A stretch of DNA of 64,000 nucleotides from Akanthomyces muscarius (lineage: Eukaryota; Ascomycota; Sordariomycetes; Hypocreales; Cordycipitaceae), in assembly GCF_028009165.1 (NCBI RefSeq), contig NC_079245.1, positions 2,852,001 through 2,916,000 of the forward strand, in the 5' to 3' direction. This document shows positions 34,457-45,980 of the stretch, in pieces. The stretch's first letter is position 1. Each line of letters opens with the position of its first letter. The position numbers were made by a program, and so were the translations under genes. The notes beneath the pieces were generated by a model. That model was not told the DNA's origin. It worked only from the letters and a program-made list of their open reading frames with translations, and searched no databases.

Positions 34457-36721
34457 TCATCCGCTAAGAAAGTTCCAAGAGGTGACTTCATTCAGCCACG
34501 CGTAGTTTTCGACCTCGACATCAAAATTTATGTCGTCGAAATTGAGATTCATATCGAACCCATCCACCATCCTCTGATTGCTGTTGTTTGAGGGGAAGTC
34601 GTAGTTTATTTTCGCATGGGCCATGGCCTGCTGTTCCGGCGCTCCCAAACTTGGCTGCGGTGTACCGAAAATGGCCGAGAGGATCTTGGTCGACAGGATT
34701 CGAAGCGCTGTGACGCATTTCTGCGCCGACTGGCTGACGTGCTGCAGGGTCTCAAAAACGTGAATTGCTTGTTCCCAAGACTGATTGATGTCTTCGGCGG
34801 GGAACACGTCGGGTCGCAATTTGGCGGCGATTAGTACCGTCGAGGCCGAGAAGAGATAGTACAAACGGTACCACCACGCGGGCAACAGCCCAACCGTGCC
34901 GTCGGAGACTTGGTGGTCAAAGAATGTCTTGATTGTGGCCCTGGCCGTGGCAACACATTCTAGTGCGCATTGCCTGTGCAGTCGGGTGGCGAGTCGTTCC
35001 GTGTCCGATTCTGTAGTCGCGTGTGGCAAGCACACCAGGCTGAGAATAGGGCGCAAAAGCAGAATCCTCGCGTGCAGGAAGCGTAGACGGAGAATGATGC
35101 TAGGCCGCGCCGCTATGGTTCCCAGAGAGTGCTGCTGCAACTGCTTGGGAAGACCATGTTCCCATTCCGCCATGTCGCCGTCAATCTGGACAATGTTTGC
35201 CAAGTCGCTTACGGCTCTCTGGCTCGGCTTCATGCGTTTTGTGCGGCCTGTGGGGGTGGAATATAACATTTCGACCAGTTTGTGAGTAATTTCATAAAGC
35301 TCGGCAGACTTGACGAAGAATGCGACGTCTGTAGAGTCTTCAGGTAGCGGTTTATCCTCTTCCGCGATAGCTGGTAGCGGAACAGAGCTGGCAAGCTCAG
35401 CCAATATCATTGCTGGACGACCATGTGTGAGCGCGACCATTCTATAGCCTCGTCAGTAACGCCAACCACTGTGACAATGATTCAGATACTTGCCTATCCA
35501 TCAAAACACACCCGTGCCACAACTTTCGATAGAGCTCCTTTTCAACCGTAGATGGCTTTGCCGCCGACGTCTCAGGCAAGTGCAATCCTAGGCTTTGCGC
35601 TGACCTGACTGCGAGCCCTACCACCATCCATGTTTGATGCGGCGAGTTTGTAGATTGCAAGTATTGACTGGTGATGAGCAAGTATTGGACTACTTCGAGA
35701 CTGCCGGGGTCCCATATGGTAACATCAACAAGATCTTGAGCACGCTGAAAGTAGTCTTGGCTTGTGTCGTTCCGGACTGTGGCGTCTTGGCCTTCGTGCA
35801 ATTGAGTCGACAGCGCAAAGACAATGTTCAATGAGGCCATGAATACAGATTCGTCGGTATTGAGGGGCTGGCCAGCAAATAAGCGAGTATAGCGGTCTTG
35901 CCAGTCTTTTTTGTTCAGAAAAGGGTACAGCGGGTCAATGTACAGCCAGTACGTGCGCATCAGCTCGTCGGCAAGCCTTCGCGTAGGTAGTAGCACATTT
36001 TTCGGGTCATAGCGACGCTTGGATAGCAATTGAGGCGCCTGTAAGTTTCTCGGCCCTAGGCTCCCAGCAGGATAGCTATTTGGCGAGTGGCCCAGGCGAG
36101 CGTCGATGGCGGCTTTGATTTGCGCAGTAAATGAGCCGGCGCTACTACTGCCGAAAAATTCCGTCGTGGTCTCATCACCAACTGCCGTCATTGAGTCAAC
36201 GGTCTGCGAATTCCCGCGCTCTCTTGCCTTTGGCGATGATTGCGCCTGAGAGAAGCCAGAGCTGGTGGAAGCCGGCTTCGCGGCAATGGATCTATGAGCA
36301 GGGTAAAGGCTGCTGCGCTGGGGTTGCCACGTGCCAGCCTTGGATGTAGTAGGGCCGGTCATTGCTGACCTAGTATCGTCACTACGTGCCTTGCTCTGGT
36401 TTGCCAGCGACGCTGCATTTGTGCTGTTGGGCGGAGAGAGATTTGAGCTGGCACCATAGTGACACTGGTCGCGGTGGTCCAATTTGCGCGAACAATTACC
36501 GCACGCTAAATTGCAGTCAGATCATCAGGTTCTCGAAGGAAAAGAAAAGCCTAAAATGAGATTTCGTGTCAAGATGGCGTACCTGGTCGGGCGCCGTCAC
36601 ACTTGACCTTGCGGCTGCGGCAGCGGTCGCAAGCGACGTCGATTTTCAGTCTTTTTCTGCGGCGCACAAGCGGCACAGACGGCGGCAGTTGGCCGTCTCC
36701 AGCTGGAATCGGTGCGGACAT
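34457..36721 (-). CDS. Zn2Cys6 transcription factor of the gentisate cluster
   Basis: Three exons: 36721-36583, 36505-35494, 35441-34457; 711 aa. The zinc cluster has ligands C31, C34, C41, C48, C51 and C61 and is split by the first intron (CDRCRSRKVKCDGARP, then ACGNCSRKLDHRDQC). A basic run RRRKRLK precedes it. A Ser/Pro-rich linker follows, and then the fungal transcription-factor middle homology domain (about residues 190-520) containing YPFLNKKDWQDRY and DRMVALTHGRPAMI. The second intron (35493-35442, 52 nt) has a GC donor, AG|GCAAGT; only this choice restores the DRMVALTHGRP motif. It ends 53 bp from the convergent hydrolase gene and probably controls it. Confidence 0.9.
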
Positions 36722-37584
36722 GTCATTGAACAAGGCTGCGAACTTTGCGAATCGCGGGACGCGAAAAGGTAAGCAAAGCGACGAAGCAATCGTCGGTTAA
36801 TTCGGCAGGTGCTTGATGAAGCCGCCTATCAACGCGTGACCCGAGCACGGAGCTCGCGGATCCCGAGAGATCAAAGGCGGAGTTTCTCCACCGATTTGGC
36901 ACGACAGCCGAACGACAGAATCCGGCAACTCGGCTGAGAACTCTAATATCAGCACGCTGCGGTTACTTGGCTAATAAAGCCTAATAATTGAAACGGTTGC
37001 GAAATTGAAAGCCACGAAAACAGAACCATAGATACTCATGACACAACCATACGGGCGCTGATAGATTGTGTTATTTCATCTTCTGGGCAATTATGTACAG
37101 ATAGTCTTGGCGAGGACTAGCTCTTGGCGAGGACGAGGACGCTAAGTTACCAATGAGTCGCGGCAGCCAAGAAAATCGAGCAATGGCAGTTGATAAAAAG
37201 TGCACGTGTGGACGATGGCATAGAAATGTACTGTGGAGACTCAATTTGGCATGACGAACGGGGTACGATAATACCCTATCAATATTGAAGAGTGAAACAA
37301 GAGATTGCTACCCGCTACACTCTTTGGACTGGGCATATTATGCCAGTGGAGAGCCTGGTGTAGAAGGCTTCTTTTCCAGCAATGGCATTAGAGGCTGCGC
37401 TCAAGTCTGGTCACTTCGATTCACAAAGTTAATGTGAACATGATTCAATGTATGTAGTTGTTGTGCATTTTATATACTGCCCATCTTCTATGTACCCCAT
37501 CAGAATGGTATCAACCCAGAAACCGGTCAATTGGAGTTTCGTAACCAATTGCCATGCTAAAACAAGAAAAGACATTTATACAAT
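36722..37584. other. Intergenic, no gene seen
   Basis: Promoter of the regulator gene and AT-rich 3' flank of the protease gene. No supported frame. Confidence 0.45.
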
Positions 37585-38751
37585 TTAGTTCTTCTGGGCC
37601 CAGCCGAGACGGTTCTTGCCACCGTCAAAGATGACGTAGGCGGCCTTCAGGGCGATGTCGCCAAAGATGTTGAAGGGGATGTTGCCAGCAGCCTGGATAC
37701 CGCCGAAGCACTTGCCGCCAGAGCCCTTGGCGTAGTTGATGATGTCGCCAGGGATGGTGATGTTGCCTTCGCCGACGCTGAAGGAGTAGTCGGGCAGCTT
37801 CTCGGAGCAGTCAAAGACGTAGCCGCCCTCCTGCTGGTCAGACTCGGCGCTCTTGACGTTGGCGTAGTAGGCCTGGACGCTCTGGTCGTCGAGGAGGAGA
37901 AGGGTTGTGCCAGTGTCGGCAATGCCCTTAACCTCACCGTTGTCGGTGGTGGCGCTGAAGCCCCAGAAGCCCTGGCTGCTGTCGACATCGACGTAGCTGG
38001 CACTCTCGGCGCCGCTGGGGACCTTGCCGAAGACGTAGCTACCGGGAGTGTTGTGCTTCAGGTCGGCAACGAAGAGGGGAGAGTCAAGCTGGGTCTTGAC
38101 GTTGTCGAACCATGTCTTCTGCTTCGTAGGCTTGACGGTGTTGAGCTCGGAGAAGGCAAGGCCAAGGAGACCATCACCCTCACCCTGGGCAAACTGCTGA
38201 GAGACTTGCTTGGCAGCCTCGACAGCCTGGCCCTTGACGGTCAGGCCGCCAACGGTGACGTCGTCGGTGTAAACATCCCCAGAGCAGTTGGAGCCGTCGC
38301 CGTAGGAGATCTTCCATGTGGCGCCGCTGAGCTTCTTGGCAGAAGTGCTCTTCGATGGGTCGTACTTGGTCTGCGATCCGGCGCCCTCGGTCTCAGTGGA
38401 GAAGACCCAGAGGTCAGAGCTGCCAGTGTCGAAGTCCAGCTTCAGAGTCTGGCCTTCGCCAATCTTGACGTCGACGAGGTACTCAAGATCGCCCTGGATA
38501 GAGTTGGCGGTGGCGGTGCCAGAAGCGCGCTTGGCGTTGCTGTTCTTGGCAGCGGCAAGGGCAATGTGCTGGGGAACAGCCTTGCCGTACTTCTTGTAAG
38601 CGTTGGCCAGAGCCTGCGGGCCGTTGCGGGAGGAGAAGTTGGGGTTGGCGGTCTGTTTCAGCTCAAAGGAGCCAGAGGCGGCGGGCATGGGGGTGCCAGA
38701 GGCGAAGCCGGCTGCCAGAGCGGCGACGAGGAAGCTGCCAAAGGTCTGCAT
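37585..38751 (-). CDS. Secreted pepsin-like aspartic protease
   Basis: Single exon, 388 aa. Signal peptide 1-19 (MQTFGSFLVAALAAGFASG), a propeptide to about residue 75 (ending near NAKRASG), then a mature A1-family protease. Catalytic motifs are FDTGSSDLW (D108) and ADTGTTLLL (D279); the flap tyrosine is in ISYGDGS (Y150). The length and the absence of a GPI or membrane tail fit aspergillopepsin/endothiapepsin-type extracellular enzymes acting at acid pH. The gene is intronless. A TATA-like element lies about 100 bp upstream. Confidence 0.95.
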   Translation of the reverse strand: MQTFGSFLVAALAAGFASGTPMPAASGSFELKQTANPNFSSRNGPQALANAYKKYGKAVPQHIALAAAKNSNAKRASGTATANSIQGDLEYLVDVKIGEGQTLKLDFDTGSSDLWVFSTETEGAGSQTKYDPSKSTSAKKLSGATWKISYGDGSNCSGDVYTDDVTVGGLTVKGQAVEAAKQVSQQFAQGEGDGLLGLAFSELNTVKPTKQKTWFDNVKTQLDSPLFVADLKHNTPGSYVFGKVPSGAESASYVDVDSSQGFWGFSATTDNGEVKGIADTGTTLLLLDDQSVQAYYANVKSAESDQQEGGYVFDCSEKLPDYSFSVGEGNITIPGDIINYAKGSGGKCFGGIQAAGNIPFNIFGDIALKAAYVIFDGGKNRLGWAQKN

Positions 38752-40920
38752 ATTGATGGTGGGTATATGGATGAAGGTGTGGGAGAGAAGAGAATGAGAG
38801 ATGCTGATGATGATTTTTTACCTTGAAGTCGGGGGACGTCGAGCCATCTTTATATTAACCAAAGCTTCTCGAAACCCAACTCGTGGTCTTGACAAAGTTC
38901 CGTTATGATATCGCGTGAACTACACGAAATTGGAAGGTCACTTTGGCACGGAGTTGGGGCGACGAAATCTACGGACCGGCCGTGATGGAGACCGTGGGGT
39001 GTCGGTCGGTTCGATGGTGGCTGAAAGTACCGAAGTGTTGAATAAACGAGACCCGGCTCACATGGCAGCGAATGAGAAGCGTGCGTGTAACGACTCCCGA
39101 ACTTTTGTTCGCGTGGAAGAAGCAGGAGTCCATAGGTCCCTGGCCTAGCGCGAGTCTTTGGGAGCATGCGCCGTGTAGATCTCGGTCGGTTGTTTGAGTT
39201 TCGACAGGTCTCCTTGGGCAATGGGAAGATTTGCAACAGGGTAGTGCACTAGCGACCTGCGCCGAATAGCATTGCACCATTCCAACAAATCACGCTATCG
39301 AAAGATGAAAGGGGCTTGCCCGTTGGCCTGTCCCGGGGACGACGCAGCAGAAAGAGGCATAGAGCTTCTTGATTGGGGGCGTTGACCCGACATCAAGGAG
39401 TCGATCAACGGAAGCCGAATCCGAAGCGCCTTCCTGAAGAGGCAAAACCATATGTTTGAGAGAGGGCCAATCATTGCGCCTTCGGGAGTGGTCGCCGGGC
39501 TGCGTGTGGGATCAAGGTGACCTTTTGGTCGGGCTTTTTTACCTCGGAGTCGTCTGACCTTGCGCTATCGCGCACCGCCCATATGCGCCGCCGCCACTGC
39601 AGACAAAGGCCCTCTGGAGGAGGTGGGAGGCTGAGAGCTGGTGTGAGGGAGTGGGCACGACGTCCCCCGTAGTGCCGTCTCACTGCCGATCTCTGGACGC
39701 AACCCAGTCAAGTGTCACCGCCTGCTTCCATTGGCACATGCAGCGAGCCTTTGGCGCCTGAAGGCCCAGTTCTCCGTAAGCCGCACGATCGAATGAGATG
39801 CCAAGGGCATAGCGTGCCTGTCATGGCTGTCAAACTACACATGTCCAGCGCCCCCCTGAGCACGCCCCGGCCAGGCCCCATATGCTGGGCCACGGCTGTT
39901 ATTGGGCAGATGGCAGCGCCCATGTGTGAGCTTGACTGAAGCTTATCCCCTGTGGATCTGTTATTGTTGTCGGTCCTTATTTCCTTATCTACGAGAAACA
40001 CAAGTAGGGCACAGCACTCAGTCCTGTCGGCAACACATCCGTTGATTGGGCACACCTCAAGGTTTGAGGGCGAAATGAAAGGAGCTGTGCCGTGGACGAA
40101 TAGAACACCAGCGTCGCATCCTCCCATGTAAAGCCTCCTAGCATCTGGAAGACCTGCCGCTTCCCGTCTCCCGGCTTGGCGATGGGCGGCGCAGTCTGGG
40201 CGATGTTCGTGCCCCTAAAATAACAAGTTAGTGTGCCTTGGCCGTTGTCGCGTGCACGCTGCACAGGACAGGTACGCCGGCCCCATGTAGATAACGTAAC
40301 AGCGGCTTCTGTGACAAGGGCGGCCTAACCGCATTCTGGCAATACTCCTACGCACTACCGTCGCTGACCGCGCTGCTGAAGCCGGCGCAGTGGCATTGTT
40401 GGGTTTAGCACGATCTAGCTAATCCCGGCAACTGTGGCAATGCGGTCGTGATTATGCGAGAGGCAGCTGAAAATGCAGAGTGACGTCGGTCGCTCAAAAG
40501 AGCATGGAGCAGCAGTTTCGGTGTCCTCCGCTAGTTGCTAGCTCAGCTACAGGCTCAGCTATAGGTGATGTGCAGTAGAAGGCACCAGATTGAGACACGC
40601 CTGAGGACGGAGAGGAGGCATTTTAGAGCTTGCAGAATTGTCGCACAACTTTGAGTTTAAAAGTCTGGTCTATCTCGACTCTAATTTCGGGCCTTTCATG
40701 ACTTTTCGCCGATTCGTCCAATAAAAGCTATCGGTCCGTCCGTTGTAGCGCCCTCCTGTGACAATGGTCAAAGGGTGAGTCGACACTGCAGATCTTGCAA
40801 CGGCGACATAAACCCCGCGAATTCCGTGTTTTTCCATCCCACTATTCATGCTATTCCGATTCTTCTCTATTATGGAGGGCTTCCACCACTGCATAGTCGA
40901 TCACTCGCTTAGCTCATTCT
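38752..40920. other. Intergenic, no supported gene
   Basis: About 2.2 kb. Minus-strand frame 39708-40127 (139 aa, ATG) is the best candidate but has no domain, signal peptide or splice support. I call no gene. Confidence 0.4.
38849..38854 (-). promoter_or_regulatory. Candidate TATA box of the protease gene
   Basis: TATAAA on the minus strand about 100 bp before the protease ATG, as is common for strongly expressed secreted-protein genes. Confidence 0.4.
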
Positions 40921-42892
40921 TCACACCTGCTCATTCCGTTCATGATCGCCAACATGGTGATATGAAACTGGCCGTCGGGTGATGGCTCGCAAAGCGCCAG
41001 CATCTGCGACCGGACGAATATGGGCGCTCGTAAGGAGGTTCTCCCCATCGCTCCACGACTCCGTACCATTCGGGCTGTAAGATGAGTGGCCCGCCGGGTG
41101 GCTTGATGATGCCCGAAGGTGCGCATAGGCCAGAGGTTCATCAGCTTCGCGCCGCCTCTGGCGGCGCTCTGGCTGCATCTTCTCCATCTCCTCGTTCACC
41201 GCGGAGCTACTCGGACTGGAACTTTTGAAAAGTGCATGCGCCGTGTCCAAAAGCGGCGGGACCCAGAACAACACGGCAACAACTTGACCGAACGACCATC
41301 CTTTTTTGTCAATAATGTCCATTTTCTGGTATTCTCGCACGACACGAAACTCGTATCCGAGTGCGAAGCAAAAGATCGTCGTTGTAAGCAGCAGCAGGCC
41401 GAATCTCACGGCTTTGCGGTTAAAAAAGGTAGATGCTTTATTCTTTGCACGCCTACTTTCCGCCAACGCCGTCAGTCCTGGCTTGTGGGCAGCTTCCACC
41501 GATTTTTCGCCATGGCGCGTCCAGCTCTGGAAGGCTTGCCGGCTGACTGCCACCAGCAGCACCGCTGTTGCAAAAGCCCAGAGCATGGGAACGTTTTTGA
41601 TGTTTGGAATCGGGTTCTTGTTGAAGAAGCTGTCCAGGTATACCAGCGGCTCTGCGCCCGTGAGCTGATGGCAGAGCGCCATGGCTGATGAGCCTCCGCA
41701 AGAGGTTGTGTGGAATAGGGTCTGCAGCCCAACGCCGAGTAAGTTGGAATCGCCCTTTACTGACGACAAGTTGTCAACCAAGATGAAGAATGTGACAGAG
41801 TTGAGAGCCCAGCTGCCTAGCACAACCCCAGTCGAGAACCAAGATTTTACTCCATGGCTGTGCAGCAGCATGAGAGTAAACACCGGCGGGACGAATCCCA
41901 TAATCGACGAAGCAACCAAGGCATACCCATTTAATGCATCTACACTTGCCGGCCGCATCGCGAAAGTTGCCACAGCCACGGAAACTACAACCGAGCGGTC
42001 AAAAATTTGATCTTGTGTATGGCATAGATAAGAAGTAAGCTTACCTCCAAAATATGATTGCGCCGAAAGGAATGTATGAAGAGGACTCTTCGCTTTCTCG
42101 AAAACGTTGGGCTTTTGCTTCTTTTTGCCCCATACCTGGTAGCCCGCGGAGGTAAGAAAGGCTGTTGCAATTACAAGCAGTGTCAAGGCTTGGACATAGT
42201 AAGTAGTCAAGACCTGATTACTTCCATTAGCATCTCTCTCTGGTAGCACTGCAACTGTGGCGCGGCCGCGCGTGGTAACCTACCCCAATGCCCAGAACGT
42301 CTTGGTTCGCATATGGCAGACCACATGTGTTGTCGCACAGGCGGCTAATGCACGCCATGGCACCCGTATTATTATTGTGGAGGTTAAAGTTGAGCCGCGT
42401 CGGCTGGGCCAGGAAGTTGTCCATGGCACAGGCCTCTTTGCACTTGTCGGGCTCGCGCGTCAGATCGCAGGTGCTCGCGTAGCACGAGGCAATCTTGGAC
42501 GTTGTGCGGGTAATGTTGGACTTGGCGGACGGGTTGACGTTGAAGTAGCCCCGGACCTTGTCCATCTTCTTATATGTGGGCAGTACCTCGGTGATGTGGT
42601 CTAGGTTGGTGCAGACACCAAAGAGCGAAACAGACGTGTTGCTCTTCGGCCGGCCGTAGTCGCGGGCGTCAGACTTGACGCCGTTTGGCACCGAGGCGAA
42701 GACGCGGGTCATGTTCTGGCAGTCCTTCATGCAGTCGCCAGACGGACAGTACTCCTTTAATGGCGCGGAGAAGAATCCATCGTTGCTAATGAGGGTCAGG
42801 TTATTTGTGTCGTAAATCTGAATAAAGTCTTTAATGTCCTGGTATGGATCACTGTCGACGGGTTGTGGCGCGGTCGGATATGGCGTGCCCAT
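40921..42892 (-). CDS. Seven-transmembrane protein with cysteine-rich N-terminal domain
   Basis: Best model has three exons: 42892-42284, 42213-42045, 41984-40921; 613 aa. Residues 1 to about 200 contain 11 cysteines (for example CPSGDCMKDC) and five N-glycosylation sequons, so are probably extracellular. Seven hydrophobic segments follow, beginning VLTTYYVQALTLLVIATAF and ending WSFGQVVAVLFWVPPLLDTA, then a hydrophilic, Glu/Arg/Ser-rich tail of about 90 residues. It does not look like the PTH11/CFEM, RTA1 or pheromone receptor families that I know. The second intron (60 nt, GTAAGC donor, TAG acceptor) is in frame and would otherwise be translated. No signal peptide is present at this start; an upstream exon around 42960-43190 may be missing. 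Function unknown; the topology is receptor-like. Confidence 0.7.
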
Positions 42893-44768
42893 TTTGAGGA
42901 ATTTGTCGCCGTTCCCGGTGAGTAGACGTTGTGGTAGGCGAAAATTGATCAAGCACGGAAATACAGTTCTTACTAGACGGACTGCTTGTTATATTTAAAA
43001 TACTTCCGCCCCGGGGTTGTGCAGTGTGCATCCCATCTAGTTCCTGACTATTGCCCGAGCCAAGCCAGACCTGGTCAACGCCGCAACGGGCCGCTGTGGA
43101 CAAGCCAATGTATTTCTGGGCGTGTTTAAATCCATAACCAATGAGGCACGACCTCCCAGCACCAAAAAGGTACTTAGGTGGGCGGCTGCGCACATGTCTC
43201 GCTGGATAGTGCTGACGCTACCCAACCTCTAGGCGTTCCCTTGGTCCACCACAGTCTGGCTCTGACAGCCCTGTAAGCCCTACTGATCGCCAGAACTGTG
43301 CTTTTACGACGTAATTGAGCCTATGGCGGTGGCGATGCAGGTATTTTTGGTCTCAGGCTGTCCGGCAACCCTCTCGCCTCTCTACCAAACCTCAATCTGA
43401 TACGACATCGAGTAGCGATCATCAGCCCTGTGAACTTCAGAGGCCGAGATAAGCACGGCGGCAACTGATCTCTATTACCGAGCAGGCTGCACGCTGTTTT
43501 GCTTATGCCCGCAGTGCTGCAAATTTCCAAATGCGGAACGAGTTGTAGCATCATTTTCTGATTTTGCGGCGGTCGGCTTTTGAAATGAGGCCGACAGTGG
43601 CAATGCATGGCATTTTCCTCGAGTGAATGGCGTCGTTGGTACTGCGGGCCGTTCCCTAGTCTCTTCAGCGGTTTCCATAACAGTTGCGGGCTAACTCTCC
43701 GCCCTCTTAGCCTTTTCATATGCGCCCTTCTGTAGCTGACGAAGGCGAGCGTTACTGGCCCCTGTCTTTACGTGCACAAGGTTATAATTAGATTCGACAA
43801 GGTAAAATTGTACAAGATGTTGAAGCCTGATTCAACGCGAGATGAGCCACCAGCTGTGTCGACACACGAAACCTCGTCAAGCAGCCGGATACAAGCGCAC
43901 GCGGCGACTGGCTCATCCTTGAAATAAATCAACCAGGCTGCTGTTCGAGAGATAATCATCTGAAGCGTCCTGGCGTCACTCCATTTCAAAGCATCGATTC
44001 TTTCGATTTGTGACTGCCGTACCGGGTAGCTGCACACCAGCTAGATAGCTAGCAGCCAAGACATTTGCAGGATAACTATTATGTTTGAGAGCACAACATC
44101 CCTGGCGTTTGGCTGCTCTCCCGCACTCACCCACTCGCTAATTTCCCCTCAAACCCTCATTTCGTCCACCGACGCATCCACTCGTGTCTTTGGTTGTCTC
44201 TGATTGTGGCGCCCCCCAATCCGGTCCCCGTGTCGGCCGTCGGCTTACCTGACGCCCGGTTCGACAATGATTCGGCTGCGCGCGCCCGCATCCTGCGCGT
44301 CAACTTTGCAGACCGCATCGGGACCGGGCCACAACATTGCCTCGAGAGCCTCGCTTCGGTCCTACCTTACCCCGGAAAGGTTTGCTTTCGAGCGTCGATG
44401 AAGCGCCGCGCCGCCGAATTGCGCATCCCTAAATCCCCGACGTCACTGGCTGTTGCCTACGGCCACCAAAGTCAAACACTGGTCCTCGTAGCTCCGTAGC
44501 GACTGAGACTAGCGCTGCTTTGGCTAACATTTGCCGAAACAAACATGGACGAGTAGGCGTATGCACGCCCGCCCGCACGGTTCTTGGATGGAGTGGAAAC
44601 GGCATGAGAAAAAAAAGGAAAAAGCCCGTTGAGAGGTCGTGGCAATTGGGTGTAGAGTTGCGTCATCCTTTTTCTCCTCGCGGTCTGCTGGAAGACAATC
44701 CGTTTCTCTTGTCTTTCATCATCTCCAAGCTATCCTTCTCAATCGAAACCTGCTCGCGCATCCCCTTC
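42893..44768. other. Intergenic, possible missing 5' exon on the minus strand
   Basis: About 1.9 kb between divergent genes. Minus-strand sequence near 43190-42970 reads as a moderately coding-like frame with a GTAAGA donor near 42975, but its phase does not join cleanly to the 7-TM gene. Nothing else is seen. Confidence 0.35.
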
Positions 44769-45770
44769 ATGATGCTTGGCCTTCACTACCTCACGCAGTC
44801 GCTGCCCCAGTCGGCCTGGATCCCCAACCCGCCCCTGACGGAGAAGAACCTGCCGGATCAGACGGGCAAGGTGCACATTGTCACCGGCGCCAACTCGGGC
44901 GTCGGCGAGCAGCTCATGCAGATTCTCTACGAGAAGAACGCCACCGTCTACGTCGCCGCGCGCAGCCAAGACAAGGCCGACGCGGCCATTGCCAGCGCCA
45001 AGTCCAAGTACCCCGCCTCCAAGGGTCGCCTCGCCTTCATCTCCGTGGACCTCTCCGACCTGCGCACCGTCAAGCCGGCCGTCGACGCGTTCCTCGCGCG
45101 GGAGAAGCGCCTCGATGTGCTCGTCAACAATGCCGGCGTCATGTTCCCGCCCGCCGACGTCACGAGCGCGCAGGGCCACGAGATGCAGATGGCGACCAAC
45201 TGCCTCGGCCCGTTCCTGCTCACCAAACTCCTGACGCCGATCCTCAAGACCACGGCCAAGACGGCGCCCAAGGACTCGGTGCGCGTCATCTGGGCGTCCT
45301 CGCTCGCCAACAACCTCTTCTCCCCGTACGGCGGCGTCCCCCTGGACAAGGAGACGGGCCCCAAGGACTACAACACGCAGACAAACTACGGCCAGTCCAA
45401 GACGGGCAACCAGTTTTACGCTGCCGAGTTTCACCGCCAGCATGCCGCAGACGGCATCGTCAGTGTCACATTCAACCCGGGCAACCTGCAGAGCGGCTTG
45501 CAGCGCCACCTGCCCGGCCTCATCCACAGCTCGCTGGCGTACCTGGGCTATCCGCCCCGAAACGGTGCATACACGGAGCTGTTCTGCGGTTGGAGCAAAG
45601 ACATCACCATGGAGAAGGGCGGGTCGTTTGTGATTCCGTGGGGCCGTCTCGGCAACGATTATGTCCGTCCCGATCTGGCCAGGATTGTGGCGGAGAACAA
45701 GACAAACCCGGAGGCAACGCCGAGACAGTTTTGGCAGTGGAGCGAAAAGGCAACTGCCAAGTATGCCTAA
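44769..45770 (+). CDS. Short-chain dehydrogenase/reductase, retinol-dehydrogenase-like
   Basis: Single exon, 333 aa, start MMLGLHYLTQ; the open frame upstream lacks an ATG and is leader. Classical SDR motifs: TGANSGVG cofactor loop (39-46), NNAG in VLVNNAGVMFPP, the active-site serine region WASSLANN, and YGQSK (Y207, K211). The size and the N-terminal extension before the Rossmann fold resemble fungal proteins annotated as retinol dehydrogenase or WW-domain-oxidoreductase-like. It should reduce or oxidise a hydroxy/keto group with NADP(H); the substrate is not readable. Converges with MSH4, 210 bp apart. Confidence 0.9.
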   Translation: MMLGLHYLTQSLPQSAWIPNPPLTEKNLPDQTGKVHIVTGANSGVGEQLMQILYEKNATVYVAARSQDKADAAIASAKSKYPASKGRLAFISVDLSDLRTVKPAVDAFLAREKRLDVLVNNAGVMFPPADVTSAQGHEMQMATNCLGPFLLTKLLTPILKTTAKTAPKDSVRVIWASSLANNLFSPYGGVPLDKETGPKDYNTQTNYGQSKTGNQFYAAEFHRQHAADGIVSVTFNPGNLQSGLQRHLPGLIHSSLAYLGYPPRNGAYTELFCGWSKDITMEKGGSFVIPWGRLGNDYVRPDLARIVAENKTNPEATPRQFWQWSEKATAKYA

Positions 45771-45980
45771 GATACCTGTGCTAATGTATTCATGTTTAAT
45801 CAAACTCGAGCGAAACTCTTTTGTCATTTTAATAACAACCGCAGGGCTGTCGCAAGCAAGGCTCCAAATGTTGGTCCGATAGTGTACACGTAGCAATGAT
45901 AAGGTGGCTTTGACCTTCTTCTCTACTTTTCGAGTCCACGAACCCGTTCAAAATACAACCACTGCAAAATTGTTTCTGGC

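Noticed and set aside
39708..40127. Minus-strand 139-codon ATG frame, somewhat cysteine-rich
   Set aside because: No signal peptide, no domain, competing overlapping frames; could be checked by RNA-seq.
42214..42283. Reading exon 2 of the 7-TM gene from the frame starting at about 42249
   Set aside because: That needs a 31-35-nt intron, too short for fungi. The 70-nt intron with GCTAAT branch and CAG acceptor joins in frame.
44520..44768. N-terminal extension of the SDR frame
   Set aside because: The extension starts at TTG and its sequence is unlike SDR proteins; the first ATG at 44769 gives a standard N-terminus.
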